This document shows, piece after piece, positions 26,928-36,738 of a stretch of DNA of 64,000 bases. Every line of letters begins with the position of its first letter. The stretch's first letter is position 1. The translations under genes and the position numbers were made by a program. Where the stretch lies: the NCBI RefSeq assembly GCF_029945535.1, contig NZ_JAQSCU010000018.1:181340-245339 (forward strand). Direction: 5' to 3'. Under the pieces are notes generated by a model. That model had not been told where the DNA came from. It searched no databases and saw only the letters and a program-made list of their open reading frames with translations. The DNA comes from Methylotenera sp. (GTDB taxonomy: Bacteria; Pseudomonadota; Gammaproteobacteria; Burkholderiales; Methylophilaceae).

Positions 26928-28142
26928 TTAAAACATGTATCCCATACCAAGGTTAAGGCGCTTATTGCCACGATCTTCATCTTTCTTGTCGTAAGATTGG
27001 AAGTCAGCTTTTAATACCACTTGCGGTGTTGGCCAGAAGTTTGCACCAACAGTCCAAACTTTATTCTCACTACCATCAACACGTACACTGTTAAACGGCA
27101 AGCTTGCTTGTGTGTCATATGATTCATAACGTACAAATGGTGCAAAATCCATATCGCCAGATTTCCATACATGATATGCAGCTTCTGTAAACCAACCATA
27201 GAATGCGCTTGGTGCGCTCACTCCAGTAGCAGCTGTGATATCAGCAGCATCATTCAAATGACCACGCGCATACAGCGCACGTAAATCCCAGTTACCGGTT
27301 TGGTAGCGCGTATGAAGATCCCACAGAGTAAGACGTGCGTCACCTATACCTGGTTCATTTTGCCCTGTGTTACCAGTAAATACTGAACCACCGACTAATA
27401 ATCCATTAATACCCGTATAGTTTAGCGCCGCTGAAAATGCTAAGTCCTCAGCGTCTGCAAGTTGACCTTCTTGATGTGCTGACTTGATACCAACAAGTGG
27501 ATCATCAAATTTTCTAGCGCTAAATCCAGTAGTAATGCCTACTTGGTATTTTAGGCCGGGCAATGTTTCACCATACAGCGCCACACCAGCTTCACGCCAT
27601 GTGGTTGGAATAATACGTGACTCAATTTGATTACGTTCTACGCCAAAAAAGGTAGGCGGTTCGTGTGTTTCATTAAGCAATCCTGCAGGGATTAAAAACA
27701 AGCCAACTTTTGCATTTACTTTATCGTTAAAGTGAAAATCAAGATAAGCCTGCTCTACTTCCGCTTCTCCGCTGTCATCTGCACTCGATACAGCATGCTC
27801 AATCTCGAATTCAGATTTAAAGCTCACCATATCGTTAAATTTATGACCAAAGAATAGTACGAATCGTTGCAAATCAATTTGGTCTTTAGCCGTTGCACCA
27901 CCACTAAAGTTATTGTAGTTCAAATTACCATAGCCACCAATTGTAGTGTTATCTACAAAGCTTTGAATACCAGTCGATGCTTTGTTGGTTTTAGTTGCCG
28001 CAACCTGATCTTTAAGTGCTTCAATTTCCTGTTGTAACAACTCTATTTTATCTTCAATGCTGGTTGCTGCTGCGTTGCCTGCAAATAATGCTAATGCAAT
28101 CGCTACACTCAACCTTTTATGATTCAATGATGCCAACATCAT
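26928..28142 (-). CDS. OprO/OprP-like outer-membrane porin
   Basis: 404 residues: signal peptide (cut near AGNAAA), a short coiled coil (IEDKIELLQQEIEALKDQVAAT), then a barrel of alternating strands ending in GYMF, the terminal Phe of BAM substrates. General sequence style is that of the phosphate-selective porin O/P superfamily, but the transported solute cannot be read from it. A clear ribosome site (AAAGGAGA) precedes the start. The site at 28208-28226 suggests iron control, and the flavinylated protein follows immediately. Confidence 0.85.
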   Translation of the reverse strand: MMLASLNHKRLSVAIALALFAGNAAATSIEDKIELLQQEIEALKDQVAATKTNKASTGIQSFVDNTTIGGYGNLNYNNFSGGATAKDQIDLQRFVLFFGHKFNDMVSFKSEFEIEHAVSSADDSGEAEVEQAYLDFHFNDKVNAKVGLFLIPAGLLNETHEPPTFFGVERNQIESRIIPTTWREAGVALYGETLPGLKYQVGITTGFSARKFDDPLVGIKSAHQEGQLADAEDLAFSAALNYTGINGLLVGGSVFTGNTGQNEPGIGDARLTLWDLHTRYQTGNWDLRALYARGHLNDAADITAATGVSAPSAFYGWFTEAAYHVWKSGDMDFAPFVRYESYDTQASLPFNSVRVDGSENKVWTVGANFWPTPQVVLKADFQSYDKKDEDRGNKRLNLGMGYMF

Positions 28143-28207
28143 AATCTCCTTTAATTTAACGGATTAATCTTTCATTTAAACTTAACATTCTTGACAATAT
28201 CAAAAAT

Positions 28208-28226
28208 CATAATGATTCGCATTATA
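28208..28226. promoter_or_regulatory. Fur-box-like operator before porin/FMN-protein operon
   Basis: The 19 bases at 28208-28226 match the Fur consensus (GATAATGATAATCATTATC) at 14 of 19 positions. On the minus strand the same bases include TATAAT (28226-28221), a good -10 for the porin gene, so Fur with iron would block the promoter. Confidence 0.6.
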
Positions 28227-28358
28227 TATTACCAGCTTTATTACAGCTAAATTTATAGGCGTAGTCACTTTTTTGTGTTCTGGGGTGGTAGTTAGCAGCG
28301 CAGCATGCGTGCAAAATGAGCCGCCATTTAGCGGTGGTTGCAAATTTTTTAGCGAGTG

Positions 28359-31300
28359 CTAAATATTATTTGTTTGTAAGGATTTTCTATAAACTTCAAA
28401 ATCTTCAATAGGTAGTGGGCGGCTAAAGAAATAGCCCTGATATTCATAGCAACCATTATTTTCCAAGAAGTCTCGTTGCCCTTCAACTTCCACACCTTCG
28501 GCAATAACAGATAAACCTAAACTACTCGCTAGCGCAACGATAGTACGCACAATGACCGCATCGTTTTGATCACTCAACACATCACGCACAAAAGATTTAT
28601 CAATTTTTAATTGATAAAGCGGCAATTGCTTTAAATAACTTAATGATGAGAATCCTGTGCCAAAGTCATCTAATGAGAATCGAATACCCGCAGCTTGCAG
28701 CAAGGTCATCTTGGCAATTACGTCATCCATATCATCCACCAGCATACTTTCTGTAAGCTCTAATTTTAATCTTTGCGGATTTACGTTTGTAACGCTTAAC
28801 ACGTCTAACACTTGCGCCACAAAATCTGGTTGATGAAACTGCCTGGCGCTGACGTTAATTGATAAATTTAGGTGCTCAGTTTCTGTGGATTCAGCCCAAG
28901 AAACAAGTTGTTTGCAGCCAGTTTCTAGCACCCATTTACCTAGCGGCAAGATAAGCCCTATTTCTTCAGCTAAGGGGATAAATTCTAGTGGAGAAACCAT
29001 GCCTTGCAGCGGATGATTCCAGCGCACCAAAGCTTCGGCACCGGTGACTACGCCAGCCCGATCTACTTGGGGCTGGAAATGCAATACAAATTGATGACTG
29101 CCAATAGCATGGCGTAACGTTTCAACTAAGCTCGCCTTAATATCCACATTAGCTTGTATTTCTGGGTCAAAAAATCGTAAGCAATTTCTACCAGCAGATT
29201 TTGCTTGGTACATGGCAATGTCTGCACGCTTTAGCGCTTCGTCTGCCGTGTCATTTTTGCCGATAAATACCGCGGCACCTAGGCTAGGCGTGCTGTAATA
29301 GCCCTGCGGTACGATGTCGTATGGTTGATTAAGTGCTTGAATTATTTTAGCACCCACTACTTCCACTTGGTTTTTAGCTTCAAATGGAGCTGTATCAAGG
29401 TTTTCTAGCATCACTACAAACTCATCACCACCAAACCTTGCTACTGTATCGCATTCTCTTAAACAGCCCTGCAAGCGTAATGCCACATGTTTTAACAGAG
29501 CATCACCCATATCATGTCCCAGCGTGTCATTTAAGGTTTTAAAGTTATCTAAATCAATAAATATTAATGCGCCGTAGCATTCACTTCTGGCACTACTGAG
29601 TAAAGCGCGTTCTAGGCGATCTAGCAGTAATCTTCGATTTGGCAACTGTGTTAATACATCATAAAAAGCCAGTTGTTTAATGGCATCTTCAGCAGTTTTT
29701 TGTTGAGTAATATCTTGAAATGCGCCCACTAAGCGCACAATTTTACCGTTTTCATAAATGGCATTACCCTGCGCCCGCACCCATTTATGATTATTTTTGG
29801 CGGTAATGATTTCCAACTCTACATCCCAAGGCACTCCATTTTCAATTGCATTATTAACCACTGTAGTAATAATTGGCCTAGATTCCGGCGTATAAAAATT
29901 AATGGCTTTAGTAATTTCTGGCACATAATCATCGGCCACTTCATGAATGCGTTTGATACCTTCTGACCAGTAAATACCCATGGTGGCTAGGTTAAGCTCC
30001 CAGCCGCCCACTTTCGCCATATTATTGGTTCTACGCAGTAATTCCGCATTAGAGTTCGCTAATAACTCCGTTGCCTTGCGCTTAGAAATATCCATGTGTG
30101 TGCCCAGCACCCTGATTGGCGTACCATCAGCATTGCGCTCCATCACTCGACCATGATCGTAAACCCAAACCCAGCTACCATCTTGATGCTGCATTCTAAA
30201 TTCTAATGACAATTCAGCGGTTTCACCTTTGAAATGTGCCTCTATGCTAGCTAATACCTCATCTTTTTCATCAGGATGCAACAACTTCACAAAAGCATCC
30301 ACGGACTGCTCAATATCAGATAATTCATAACCTAGCATTTCAGCCCAACGTGCATTATAAAAAACTTTACCTGTTGGTACATCTAAATCCCATAAGCCAA
30401 GATTGGCGCCTTTAAGCGCTAAGTCAAATCGTTCATTACCCTTAGTAATTTGCTCAGAAAGGTTATGGCGTCGGACAAGACTCACAACCCAACGAGAAAG
30501 CAAATGTAAAAAATCAATCTCGGTCTTATCAAACCCATTAAAGTGCGCCTGATAAGACTGGAACAGCAAGCCATAGCGCTCATCATCCACCAAAAGTGGC
30601 AGACCAATAAATGATTCAAATCCCATAAGCGAGTAGCATCGATGGTTAGCGTATTGAGAGTTTTTCATCTGCTCAACAAACATAATGTCGTCTGTGCGAA
30701 ATAGTAATGAACAATAAGTATCGACAAATGGATACTCTAGTCCGTCGTATATAGTATCGGCTGGCGAGCTTTGCACATCAATCTTACAGCTATCGTCTTG
30801 AACCTTGCATAATATGCCAAACTCCATGCCTAAATACTTGGCTGCTACGGCAAGCGCCTCCCTTAACTGCTCTTTATAATGCGCATATATTGTTTGAGAT
30901 GAAATATCATTAAGCGCTTGCATGGCCTCACGCTGGCGCCGCAGCTTTGACTCAATATTCTTACGTTCAGTAATGTCATGCGCCATGCCTAGCGTACCAA
31001 TAAGATTGCCAGCACTATCCTTAATACCTGTTTTGGTCACCTCAAACAAGCCGTAGTAGCCGTCATTAAAAGTGAGCCACTCTTCAGTAATGAGTGGGAA
31101 ATCCTGACTAGCGGCTTTTTTATCGTGGAGCCTAAAAAAATCGGCCGATTCTCTATCAAAAAAATCATAATCGGTTTTGCCAATCACATCGGGCTTATCA
31201 CTACATAAAAATCGCTCAAAAGAACGGTTGCAGCGTAAAAATTCGCCTTCCATATTTTTCATCCACACTAAATCAGGAATAGCTTCCAGAGAGGCTTCCA

Positions 31301-32267
31301 GCTGACTTGTGGCAGTAAATACAGCGTGTTCATGGCGTTTACGCTCGCTAATATCACTGGCAATACCAATAAACCCAATAATATTATCTTGCTCATCATG
31401 CATTGCAGAAACAGCCAACCTAACAGGCACTTTAGTGCCATTTTTGTGGGTATAACTCCACTCATGAATATCCGCCATACCTAAACGAGCCTTGAATACC
31501 AACGCATCAAAACTTGGTGCTATTGTTTGGTTAAACTCAAGGCTCAAATCAGCCGCTCTTGCTAACACTTCATCATGGTCATGAAAAATGATGGGAGTAT
31601 GGATGCCAATTAAATCTACTTGCTTGTAACCTAACAAATTTTCCGCGGCTTGATTAAAAGTAAGAATAACGCCATCGGGCGTGGTTGAAATAATGCTATC
31701 TGCGGCAGAGGCTAATAATGCACTTTTAAAAACAGCTTTCTTATTCACCTCGTCAGAAAGCCATAATAGTTGTTTTGAAGCTATTCTAGCTTCGAGTAAA
31801 CGCATGACTTGCCTAGCAAGAACGGCTAAGGTGTCGCGCTGCTTTGAAGTGAGCGTATGTGGAGTACTGTCAATTACACACAGAGTGCCGAGCGCCAAAC
31901 CATCATTGGTGACAATTGGCATACCTGCATAAAAGCGAATATCTGGTGCACCAGTGACTAAAGGGTTATCTGCAAACCGTCCATCATCCAGCGCGTTTGA
32001 AACTTCAAATAAACTATTTTGATGGATAGCGTGACCACAAAACGAAATGTCTCGTGGGGTTTCAGTGGCATCTAAGCCAATGCTACTTTTAAACCACTGC
32101 CGGTCTCCATCGATAAGAGAAATCAGGGCGATTGGTACTTCACAAATTTGGGATGCGAGCAGTGTAATATCATCGAACTCTTGTTCGCTCACTGTATCTA
32201 GTACCTCATACCTTGCTAATGCTGAAAGTCGCGCTGACTCATTTACTGGAATTGCAGGTTTTAGCAA
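28359..32267 (-). CDS. Multi-sensor diguanylate cyclase/phosphodiesterase (GAF-PAS-PAS-GAF-PAS-PAS-GGDEF-EAL)
   Basis: 1302 residues, no membrane segment. Domains in order by sequence: GAF (about 20-160), PAS (180-305), PAS (320-432), GAF (455-600), PAS (610-728), PAS (745-855), GGDEF (865-1035) and EAL (1045-1295). The cyclase motif GGDEF (946-950) is intact with an RxxD inhibitory site (RECD) five residues before it. The phosphodiesterase motif EAL (1078-1080) and DDFGTGFSSL are also intact, so both activities are possible. The GGDEF domain is close in sequence to that of the protein at 45823. Role: c-di-GMP turnover under several cytoplasmic signals; signals unknown. Confidence 0.95.
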   Translation of the reverse strand: MLKPAIPVNESARLSALARYEVLDTVSEQEFDDITLLASQICEVPIALISLIDGDRQWFKSSIGLDATETPRDISFCGHAIHQNSLFEVSNALDDGRFADNPLVTGAPDIRFYAGMPIVTNDGLALGTLCVIDSTPHTLTSKQRDTLAVLARQVMRLLEARIASKQLLWLSDEVNKKAVFKSALLASAADSIISTTPDGVILTFNQAAENLLGYKQVDLIGIHTPIIFHDHDEVLARAADLSLEFNQTIAPSFDALVFKARLGMADIHEWSYTHKNGTKVPVRLAVSAMHDEQDNIIGFIGIASDISERKRHEHAVFTATSQLEASLEAIPDLVWMKNMEGEFLRCNRSFERFLCSDKPDVIGKTDYDFFDRESADFFRLHDKKAASQDFPLITEEWLTFNDGYYGLFEVTKTGIKDSAGNLIGTLGMAHDITERKNIESKLRRQREAMQALNDISSQTIYAHYKEQLREALAVAAKYLGMEFGILCKVQDDSCKIDVQSSPADTIYDGLEYPFVDTYCSLLFRTDDIMFVEQMKNSQYANHRCYSLMGFESFIGLPLLVDDERYGLLFQSYQAHFNGFDKTEIDFLHLLSRWVVSLVRRHNLSEQITKGNERFDLALKGANLGLWDLDVPTGKVFYNARWAEMLGYELSDIEQSVDAFVKLLHPDEKDEVLASIEAHFKGETAELSLEFRMQHQDGSWVWVYDHGRVMERNADGTPIRVLGTHMDISKRKATELLANSNAELLRRTNNMAKVGGWELNLATMGIYWSEGIKRIHEVADDYVPEITKAINFYTPESRPIITTVVNNAIENGVPWDVELEIITAKNNHKWVRAQGNAIYENGKIVRLVGAFQDITQQKTAEDAIKQLAFYDVLTQLPNRRLLLDRLERALLSSARSECYGALIFIDLDNFKTLNDTLGHDMGDALLKHVALRLQGCLRECDTVARFGGDEFVVMLENLDTAPFEAKNQVEVVGAKIIQALNQPYDIVPQGYYSTPSLGAAVFIGKNDTADEALKRADIAMYQAKSAGRNCLRFFDPEIQANVDIKASLVETLRHAIGSHQFVLHFQPQVDRAGVVTGAEALVRWNHPLQGMVSPLEFIPLAEEIGLILPLGKWVLETGCKQLVSWAESTETEHLNLSINVSARQFHQPDFVAQVLDVLSVTNVNPQRLKLELTESMLVDDMDDVIAKMTLLQAAGIRFSLDDFGTGFSSLSYLKQLPLYQLKIDKSFVRDVLSDQNDAVIVRTIVALASSLGLSVIAEGVEVEGQRDFLENNGCYEYQGYFFSRPLPIEDFEVYRKSLQTNNI

Positions 32268-32422
32268 AGCAAACCCCTTTTATAATCGACTAATCGGAAC
32301 CTAATATCATATCCAAAGCCTAGTGAAACAAATGGCTAATGAACTTTAGTTTTATTGGCTTATTTATAGAATTAATTTAGGGGCGGTGCTAAATAATTTA
32401 TAAAGTTAACTTATAAAATAAC

Positions 32423-32515
32423 AAAAAAAGCCCCGACTCAAAGGGGTTAGAGTCGGGGCGAAATGCCTTATTGTCTAAGGCTTCCGCTCAGGGAGGAAAG
32501 AAGCGGAAAGACAAC
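32423..32515 (-). ncRNA. Putative small RNA: two hairpins with C-rich/short loops plus terminator
   Basis: Read on the minus strand, three hairpins follow each other. The first has arms 32502-32508 and 32482-32488 with a 13-nt loop containing CCTCCC. The second has arms 32476-32481 and 32465-32470. The third has a perfect 10-bp GC-rich stem (32450-32459 with 32430-32439), a loop with ACCCC, then seven T, a classical terminator. It sits in a gap between divergent genes, so no annotated gene could use this terminator. The 5' end is a guess. The CU-rich loop is complementary to ribosome-binding sites, as in known base-pairing sRNAs. The rest of the 384-nt gap holds only promoter-like sequence. 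Confidence 0.65.
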
Positions 32516-32598
32516 TAAAATTTAATTTAGCTATCATGTAAGTTAAGACGGCATTATTTGGCTTTAGTTCTCGATTTTTTGTAACATTCTGTATCGCT

Positions 32599-32627
32599 TT
32601 GTAAGCAGATTACTTCCAAAATATTAA
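32599..32627 (+). promoter_or_regulatory. Sigma-70-like promoter of uvrD
   Basis: TTGTAA at 32599-32604 and TATTAA at 32622-32627 are 17 nt apart, 24 nt before the uvrD ATG. No LexA-type CTGT-N8-ACAG site was seen. Confidence 0.45.
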
Positions 32628-32651
32628 CTCATCCCATGCGATAATATAGCC

Positions 32652-34850
32652 ATGGAAAAAGAATCTACACTACTCACTGGCCTCAATAATAAACAGCTAG
32701 AGGCTGTTACCTTACCACAACAGTCCGCGTTAATTTTAGCAGGTGCGGGCAGCGGAAAAACGCGTGTTCTCACCGCTCGTATCGCATGGTTAATTCAAAC
32801 TGGGCAAGTTTCACCCACAGGTTTATTAGCTGTAACGTTCACCAACAAAGCCGCTAAAGAGATGCTCGCGCGTATTACGGCATCATTGCCAATCAATACA
32901 CGTGGCATGTGGGTTGGGACATTCCACGGGCTGTGTAATCGCTTATTGCGTGCTCACCACCGCGAGGCTGGTCTTCCTGCAAGCTTTCAGATTTTAGACA
33001 TTTCAGATCAGCTCTCTGTGATTAAACGTTTGATGAAACTCATGAATGTGGATGATGAAAAGTTTCCACCTAAGCAAGTGCAGAACTTTATCAATGGCTG
33101 TAAAGACGAAGGTTTACGCGCGCATGCAGTAGAAGCCTACGATCCGCATTCCACCAAAATGCGTGAGATTTTTGATGAGTACGACAAGCAATGTCAACGC
33201 GATGGCGTGGCTGACTTTGCTGAGTTGCTATTGCGTTGCTACGAGTTACTGGAACGCGACGCCAATATTCGCGGCCATTACCAAAGCCGCTTTAAATATA
33301 TCTTAGTGGACGAGTTTCAAGATACCAATCGCCTGCAATATATGTGGCTAAAACTGCTGGCTGGTGAAGACAACTGCATGTTCGCGGTGGGCGATGATGA
33401 CCAATCCATCTATGGCTTCCGTGGTGCGCGCGTGGGTAATATGCGTGATTTTGAAAAAGACTTTAAAGTACAGAATGTAGTGAAGTTAGAAGAAAACTAT
33501 CGCTCACACAGCAACATTCTGGATGCCGCCAACGCGATTATTTCGCACAACAACAATCGCTTAGGTAAGAACTTATGGACTAGCGCAGGTGCGGGTGAGC
33601 CCGTGCGCGTGTACGATGCTTATAACGATACCGATGAAGCGCAATTCATTGTTGATGAAATTAAAATGCTGCATTGCGAAGGGACATCATTAGGTGAGAT
33701 TGCCCTGCTCTATCGCTCCAATGCGCAGTCGCGCATTTTAGAACAAGCACTGTTTAACGCCAACTTGCCTTATCGTGTGTATGGCGGTTTACGCTTTTTT
33801 GAGCGTGCCGAAATTAAGCATGCACTTGCTTACATGCGTTTAATTGCGAACGCTAATGATGACACAGCGTTGTTGCGTGTCATTAATTTCCCAACACGCG
33901 GCATTGGTGCGCGCAGCCTAGAACAGTTACAAGAAGTTGCTCGCGCAGAAAACTGTAGCATCTGGCAAGCTGCCATTAACAAGGTCGGTAAAGGTAAGCT
34001 TGGCGGAAAAGGCATAGAAGGCTTTGTCGCCCTGATTAGGCAGATGGTAGACAATGCTTATGGCATTAGTCTGCGTGAGTTGACTGAGTTGGCTATTACC
34101 ATGTCTGGTTTAGTCGCCCATTATGAAAACGACAAAGAAGGCGAAGACCGCATAGAAAACTTGAAAGAGTTGGTGACAGCTGCCGTATCGTTTACCAACC
34201 GAGATTTTGGCAACCACAACAATGTGGATGGCGAAACCGAACAAGATTTACTCACACAATTTCTAAGCCATGCCAGCCTAGAAGCTGGTGAGCACCAAGC
34301 AGATGTCGGGCGCGAAGCCTTGCAGTTGATGACAGTGCACGCATCCAAAGGCTTGGAGTTTAAAGCAGTCTTTATCAGCGGTTTAGAAGAAGGCTTATGC
34401 CCGCATGAGCAAAGCTTATTTGAAAATGCAGGCTTAGAAGAAGAACGCCGCTTGATGTATGTTGCGGTAACCCGCGCCAGACAGAGACTTTACTTAAGCC
34501 ACGCACAAAGTCGCATGTTGCACGGTAAAGTACGTTACGGTATTCCTTCACGCTTTTTAGATGAAATTCCAGAAGAGTTACTCAAGCGCTTAAACAGTAA
34601 ACCTGTCGCAAGATCTGGAAGTAACCGCGACTACAGCGAACTGCCAGCCATGATGAGCAAGCAACAAAGTAGTAACCAGAAAAACGCGATGCCGTGGAAA
34701 ATTGGCCAGCAAGTCGCGCATACTAAGTTTGGTAATGGTGTGGTTGTGAGTTACGAAGGCAACGCAAATGATATGCGCGTACAGGTGAATTTTGGTCGTG
34801 AAGGCTTGAAATGGTTAGCGCTGGAGTTTGCTAAGCTTACGCCGATTTAG
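32652..34850 (+). CDS. uvrD: DNA helicase II UvrD
   Basis: 732 residues, superfamily 1A. Walker A (AGAGSGKT), TFTNKAAKEM, VGTFHGLC, LVDEFQDTN, GDDDQSIYGFRGA, LEENYRS, TVHASKGLEFKAVF and VTRARQRLYL are all present in order. The C-terminal 50 residues (GQQVAHTKFGNGVVVSYEG...VNFGREGLKWL) form the Tudor-like domain of UvrD/PcrA that contacts RNA polymerase. Acts as a 3'-5' helicase in excision and mismatch repair. Confidence 0.96.
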   Translation: MEKESTLLTGLNNKQLEAVTLPQQSALILAGAGSGKTRVLTARIAWLIQTGQVSPTGLLAVTFTNKAAKEMLARITASLPINTRGMWVGTFHGLCNRLLRAHHREAGLPASFQILDISDQLSVIKRLMKLMNVDDEKFPPKQVQNFINGCKDEGLRAHAVEAYDPHSTKMREIFDEYDKQCQRDGVADFAELLLRCYELLERDANIRGHYQSRFKYILVDEFQDTNRLQYMWLKLLAGEDNCMFAVGDDDQSIYGFRGARVGNMRDFEKDFKVQNVVKLEENYRSHSNILDAANAIISHNNNRLGKNLWTSAGAGEPVRVYDAYNDTDEAQFIVDEIKMLHCEGTSLGEIALLYRSNAQSRILEQALFNANLPYRVYGGLRFFERAEIKHALAYMRLIANANDDTALLRVINFPTRGIGARSLEQLQEVARAENCSIWQAAINKVGKGKLGGKGIEGFVALIRQMVDNAYGISLRELTELAITMSGLVAHYENDKEGEDRIENLKELVTAAVSFTNRDFGNHNNVDGETEQDLLTQFLSHASLEAGEHQADVGREALQLMTVHASKGLEFKAVFISGLEEGLCPHEQSLFENAGLEEERRLMYVAVTRARQRLYLSHAQSRMLHGKVRYGIPSRFLDEIPEELLKRLNSKPVARSGSNRDYSELPAMMSKQQSSNQKNAMPWKIGQQVAHTKFGNGVVVSYEGNANDMRVQVNFGREGLKWLALEFAKLTPI

Positions 34851-34910
34851 TACCAATTCAGCACCAATCTAGCGATTACTTAACACGCCATTAAATTGGA
34901 ATGGCGTGTT

Positions 34911-35648
34911 TTAATCAGCTGATTCTGTGATGTTAAAAACATCCACGTAACTAGTATACAAACTGGTCATCATTACAGGCACAGCAACGATTAAGCCTAA
35001 ACCAAACGGAATAATCGCAACTACTAATATCACCATAAAAATCAAACCGTAAAGCAAAAACGGTAGCATGTTTTTTAGGCAGGCGACAAAGCTTAACTTC
35101 ATCGCATCCAATACCGCTAGGTTATGTAAGCCAATCAGTACAGGCGCATACCAGTAAGCCATCAATACCGGCAGAATAAACAGCATAGCAATTAGAATCG
35201 GCAACATCATGGCATTGGCTTGCGCAGGGCTAACCTCTTGACCTTTCATTAACAACTCAATGGTCTCTTTATCTAGTGTTAGAACCACCATCACCATAAT
35301 CACTAGCAAGCTCAACATATAAACTCCGCCTACAGAAATCAGCTGCGCAGTATTTTTCTTAAAGCCTTCAAATAAATGATTGATTTCCAAATCTTGTTTT
35401 AGCACGAGTGCTTTACAGCCCCACATCATACCTGCGGCAAAGACAGGAGCTAACAATGTGGTGACCACAGAGCCAATCACTGGGATGAATGAGATAGGGA
35501 TAATAATCGCTAAATAAATCAGCAAAATCACAATCCACATCACTGGGTTGGCTTTAAATAAATTAAAGCCGCTCACAATCCAAACCCAAGCGTTGCCTGC
35601 TGGAACTTGTCGGCTTTGTAAAGTTGTACTGATTGAGTTTTCTGTCAT
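34911..35648 (-). CDS. BPSS1780-type membrane protein
   Basis: 245 residues with about six membrane segments (near 42-60, 65-85, 110-128, 145-165, 185-210 and 212-235). The start (VPAGNAWVWIVSGFNLFKANPVMWI) and MWGCKALV segment are those of the BPSS1780 family of Betaproteobacteria, which has no known function. It follows thrB by 12 nt in the same direction and is likely cotranscribed. Confidence 0.85.
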   Translation of the reverse strand: MTENSISTTLQSRQVPAGNAWVWIVSGFNLFKANPVMWIVILLIYLAIIIPISFIPVIGSVVTTLLAPVFAAGMMWGCKALVLKQDLEINHLFEGFKKNTAQLISVGGVYMLSLLVIMVMVVLTLDKETIELLMKGQEVSPAQANAMMLPILIAMLFILPVLMAYWYAPVLIGLHNLAVLDAMKLSFVACLKNMLPFLLYGLIFMVILVVAIIPFGLGLIVAVPVMMTSLYTSYVDVFNITESAD

Positions 35649-35660
35649 GATATGTTTTCT

Positions 35661-36623
35661 CTATATTGACTCAGCTAAATGAGTGCGTAATTTCAAGATT
35701 CTTTGAAAATGGTTAGGGTCTTTTGCATGTGTCAACTCACCCGCTTGCGGATAGATTTGATCATACAAACGTGACAACCAAAAACGTAATGCGGCGATGC
35801 GTAATAAGGCTGGCCATGCTGCGTGCTCGGCTGCCGTAAATGGTCTAACTGCTTGATAAGCATTGAGCATAGCCTCTAGCCTCGGCGTATCTAAACTACC
35901 ATCGGCATTCACACACCAATCATTGACTGCAATCGCCAAATCGTATGCCAGCACATCGTGGCAAGCATAATAAAAATCAATCAAACCGCCGATTTCATTG
36001 CCATCAAACAATACATTATCACGGAACAAATCTGCGTGAATCACGCCCATAGGCAATTGGCTTGTATCAAATTCAGCTTGAAACGCTAAAGTCTCTTTTA
36101 ATAACTGTTGATCTGTCGTTGATAAATGTGGCAACACTTGTGCAGCAGTTTTAACGCGCCAATCCATACCGCGCTGATTATGACTATCGTGCTGCGGGAA
36201 TTCCGCTTCAAAAGACTGTCCAGCAATATGCATTCTTGCCAATACTGCGCCAACTGCGGCGCATTGCAATACGTTTGGCGTTTCAACATCCCAACCGTTC
36301 AAACAACTAATTAAGGCTGCCGGTTTACCATTAAGCATATGTAAACTATTGCCAGATTTGTCTGCAATTGGCTTAGGGCAAGGAATATCGTGTGCCGCAA
36401 GGTGGCTCATCAAGTCGATAAAATACGGTAGCTCTTCTAATGCATTGTGTTCAAACAGGGTCAGTACAAACTTATTTTGAATGCCATTATGTTGAGTCGT
36501 CACAAAATAATTTGTGTTAGTAATGCCAGATGAAATACCTTTTAGCTCTACAAGTTCGCCTATCGCGTAATCTTGCAGCCAAGTTTGTAATTGTGGAATG
36601 CTGACCGAGGTAAATACTGACAT
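35661..36623 (-). CDS. thrB: Homoserine kinase, APH-fold type
   Basis: 320 residues. The aminoglycoside-phosphotransferase fold is visible: GISSGITNTNYFV (nucleotide loop), FVLTLFE, the catalytic GVIHADLFRDNVLF and metal-binding GLIDFYYA. This is the ThrB form found in Betaproteobacteria and pseudomonads, unrelated to the GHMP-type enzyme of E. coli. It phosphorylates homoserine for threonine synthesis. Followed by the BPSS1780-type gene. Confidence 0.94.
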   Translation of the reverse strand: MSVFTSVSIPQLQTWLQDYAIGELVELKGISSGITNTNYFVTTQHNGIQNKFVLTLFEHNALEELPYFIDLMSHLAAHDIPCPKPIADKSGNSLHMLNGKPAALISCLNGWDVETPNVLQCAAVGAVLARMHIAGQSFEAEFPQHDSHNQRGMDWRVKTAAQVLPHLSTTDQQLLKETLAFQAEFDTSQLPMGVIHADLFRDNVLFDGNEIGGLIDFYYACHDVLAYDLAIAVNDWCVNADGSLDTPRLEAMLNAYQAVRPFTAAEHAAWPALLRIAALRFWLSRLYDQIYPQAGELTHAKDPNHFQRILKLRTHLAESI

Positions 36624-36695
36624 AAATTAGAGTATGGATTTGAGGGTTATAAAATTATTAATAGGTAGCTAGACATTGGGAATGTTAAATAAATA

Positions 36696-36720
36696 AAGAG
36701 GGCGATATACCCTCTTATTT
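36696..36720 (-). terminator. Terminator after the DUF2782 gene
   Basis: AAGAGGG (36696-36702) pairs with CCCTCTT (36710-36716), 7-nt loop. On the minus strand a T-rich stretch follows, 23 nt past the DUF2782 stop. The plus strand also has a T run, so it could work both ways. Confidence 0.75.
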
Positions 36721-36738
36721 TTTATAGTAGTGATTTCA

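Noticed and set aside
28281-28345. Imperfect hairpin (CCGCC/GGTGG region) before the multi-sensor gene end
   Set aside because: Short stem with no T tract on the useful strand; not a convincing terminator or RNA.
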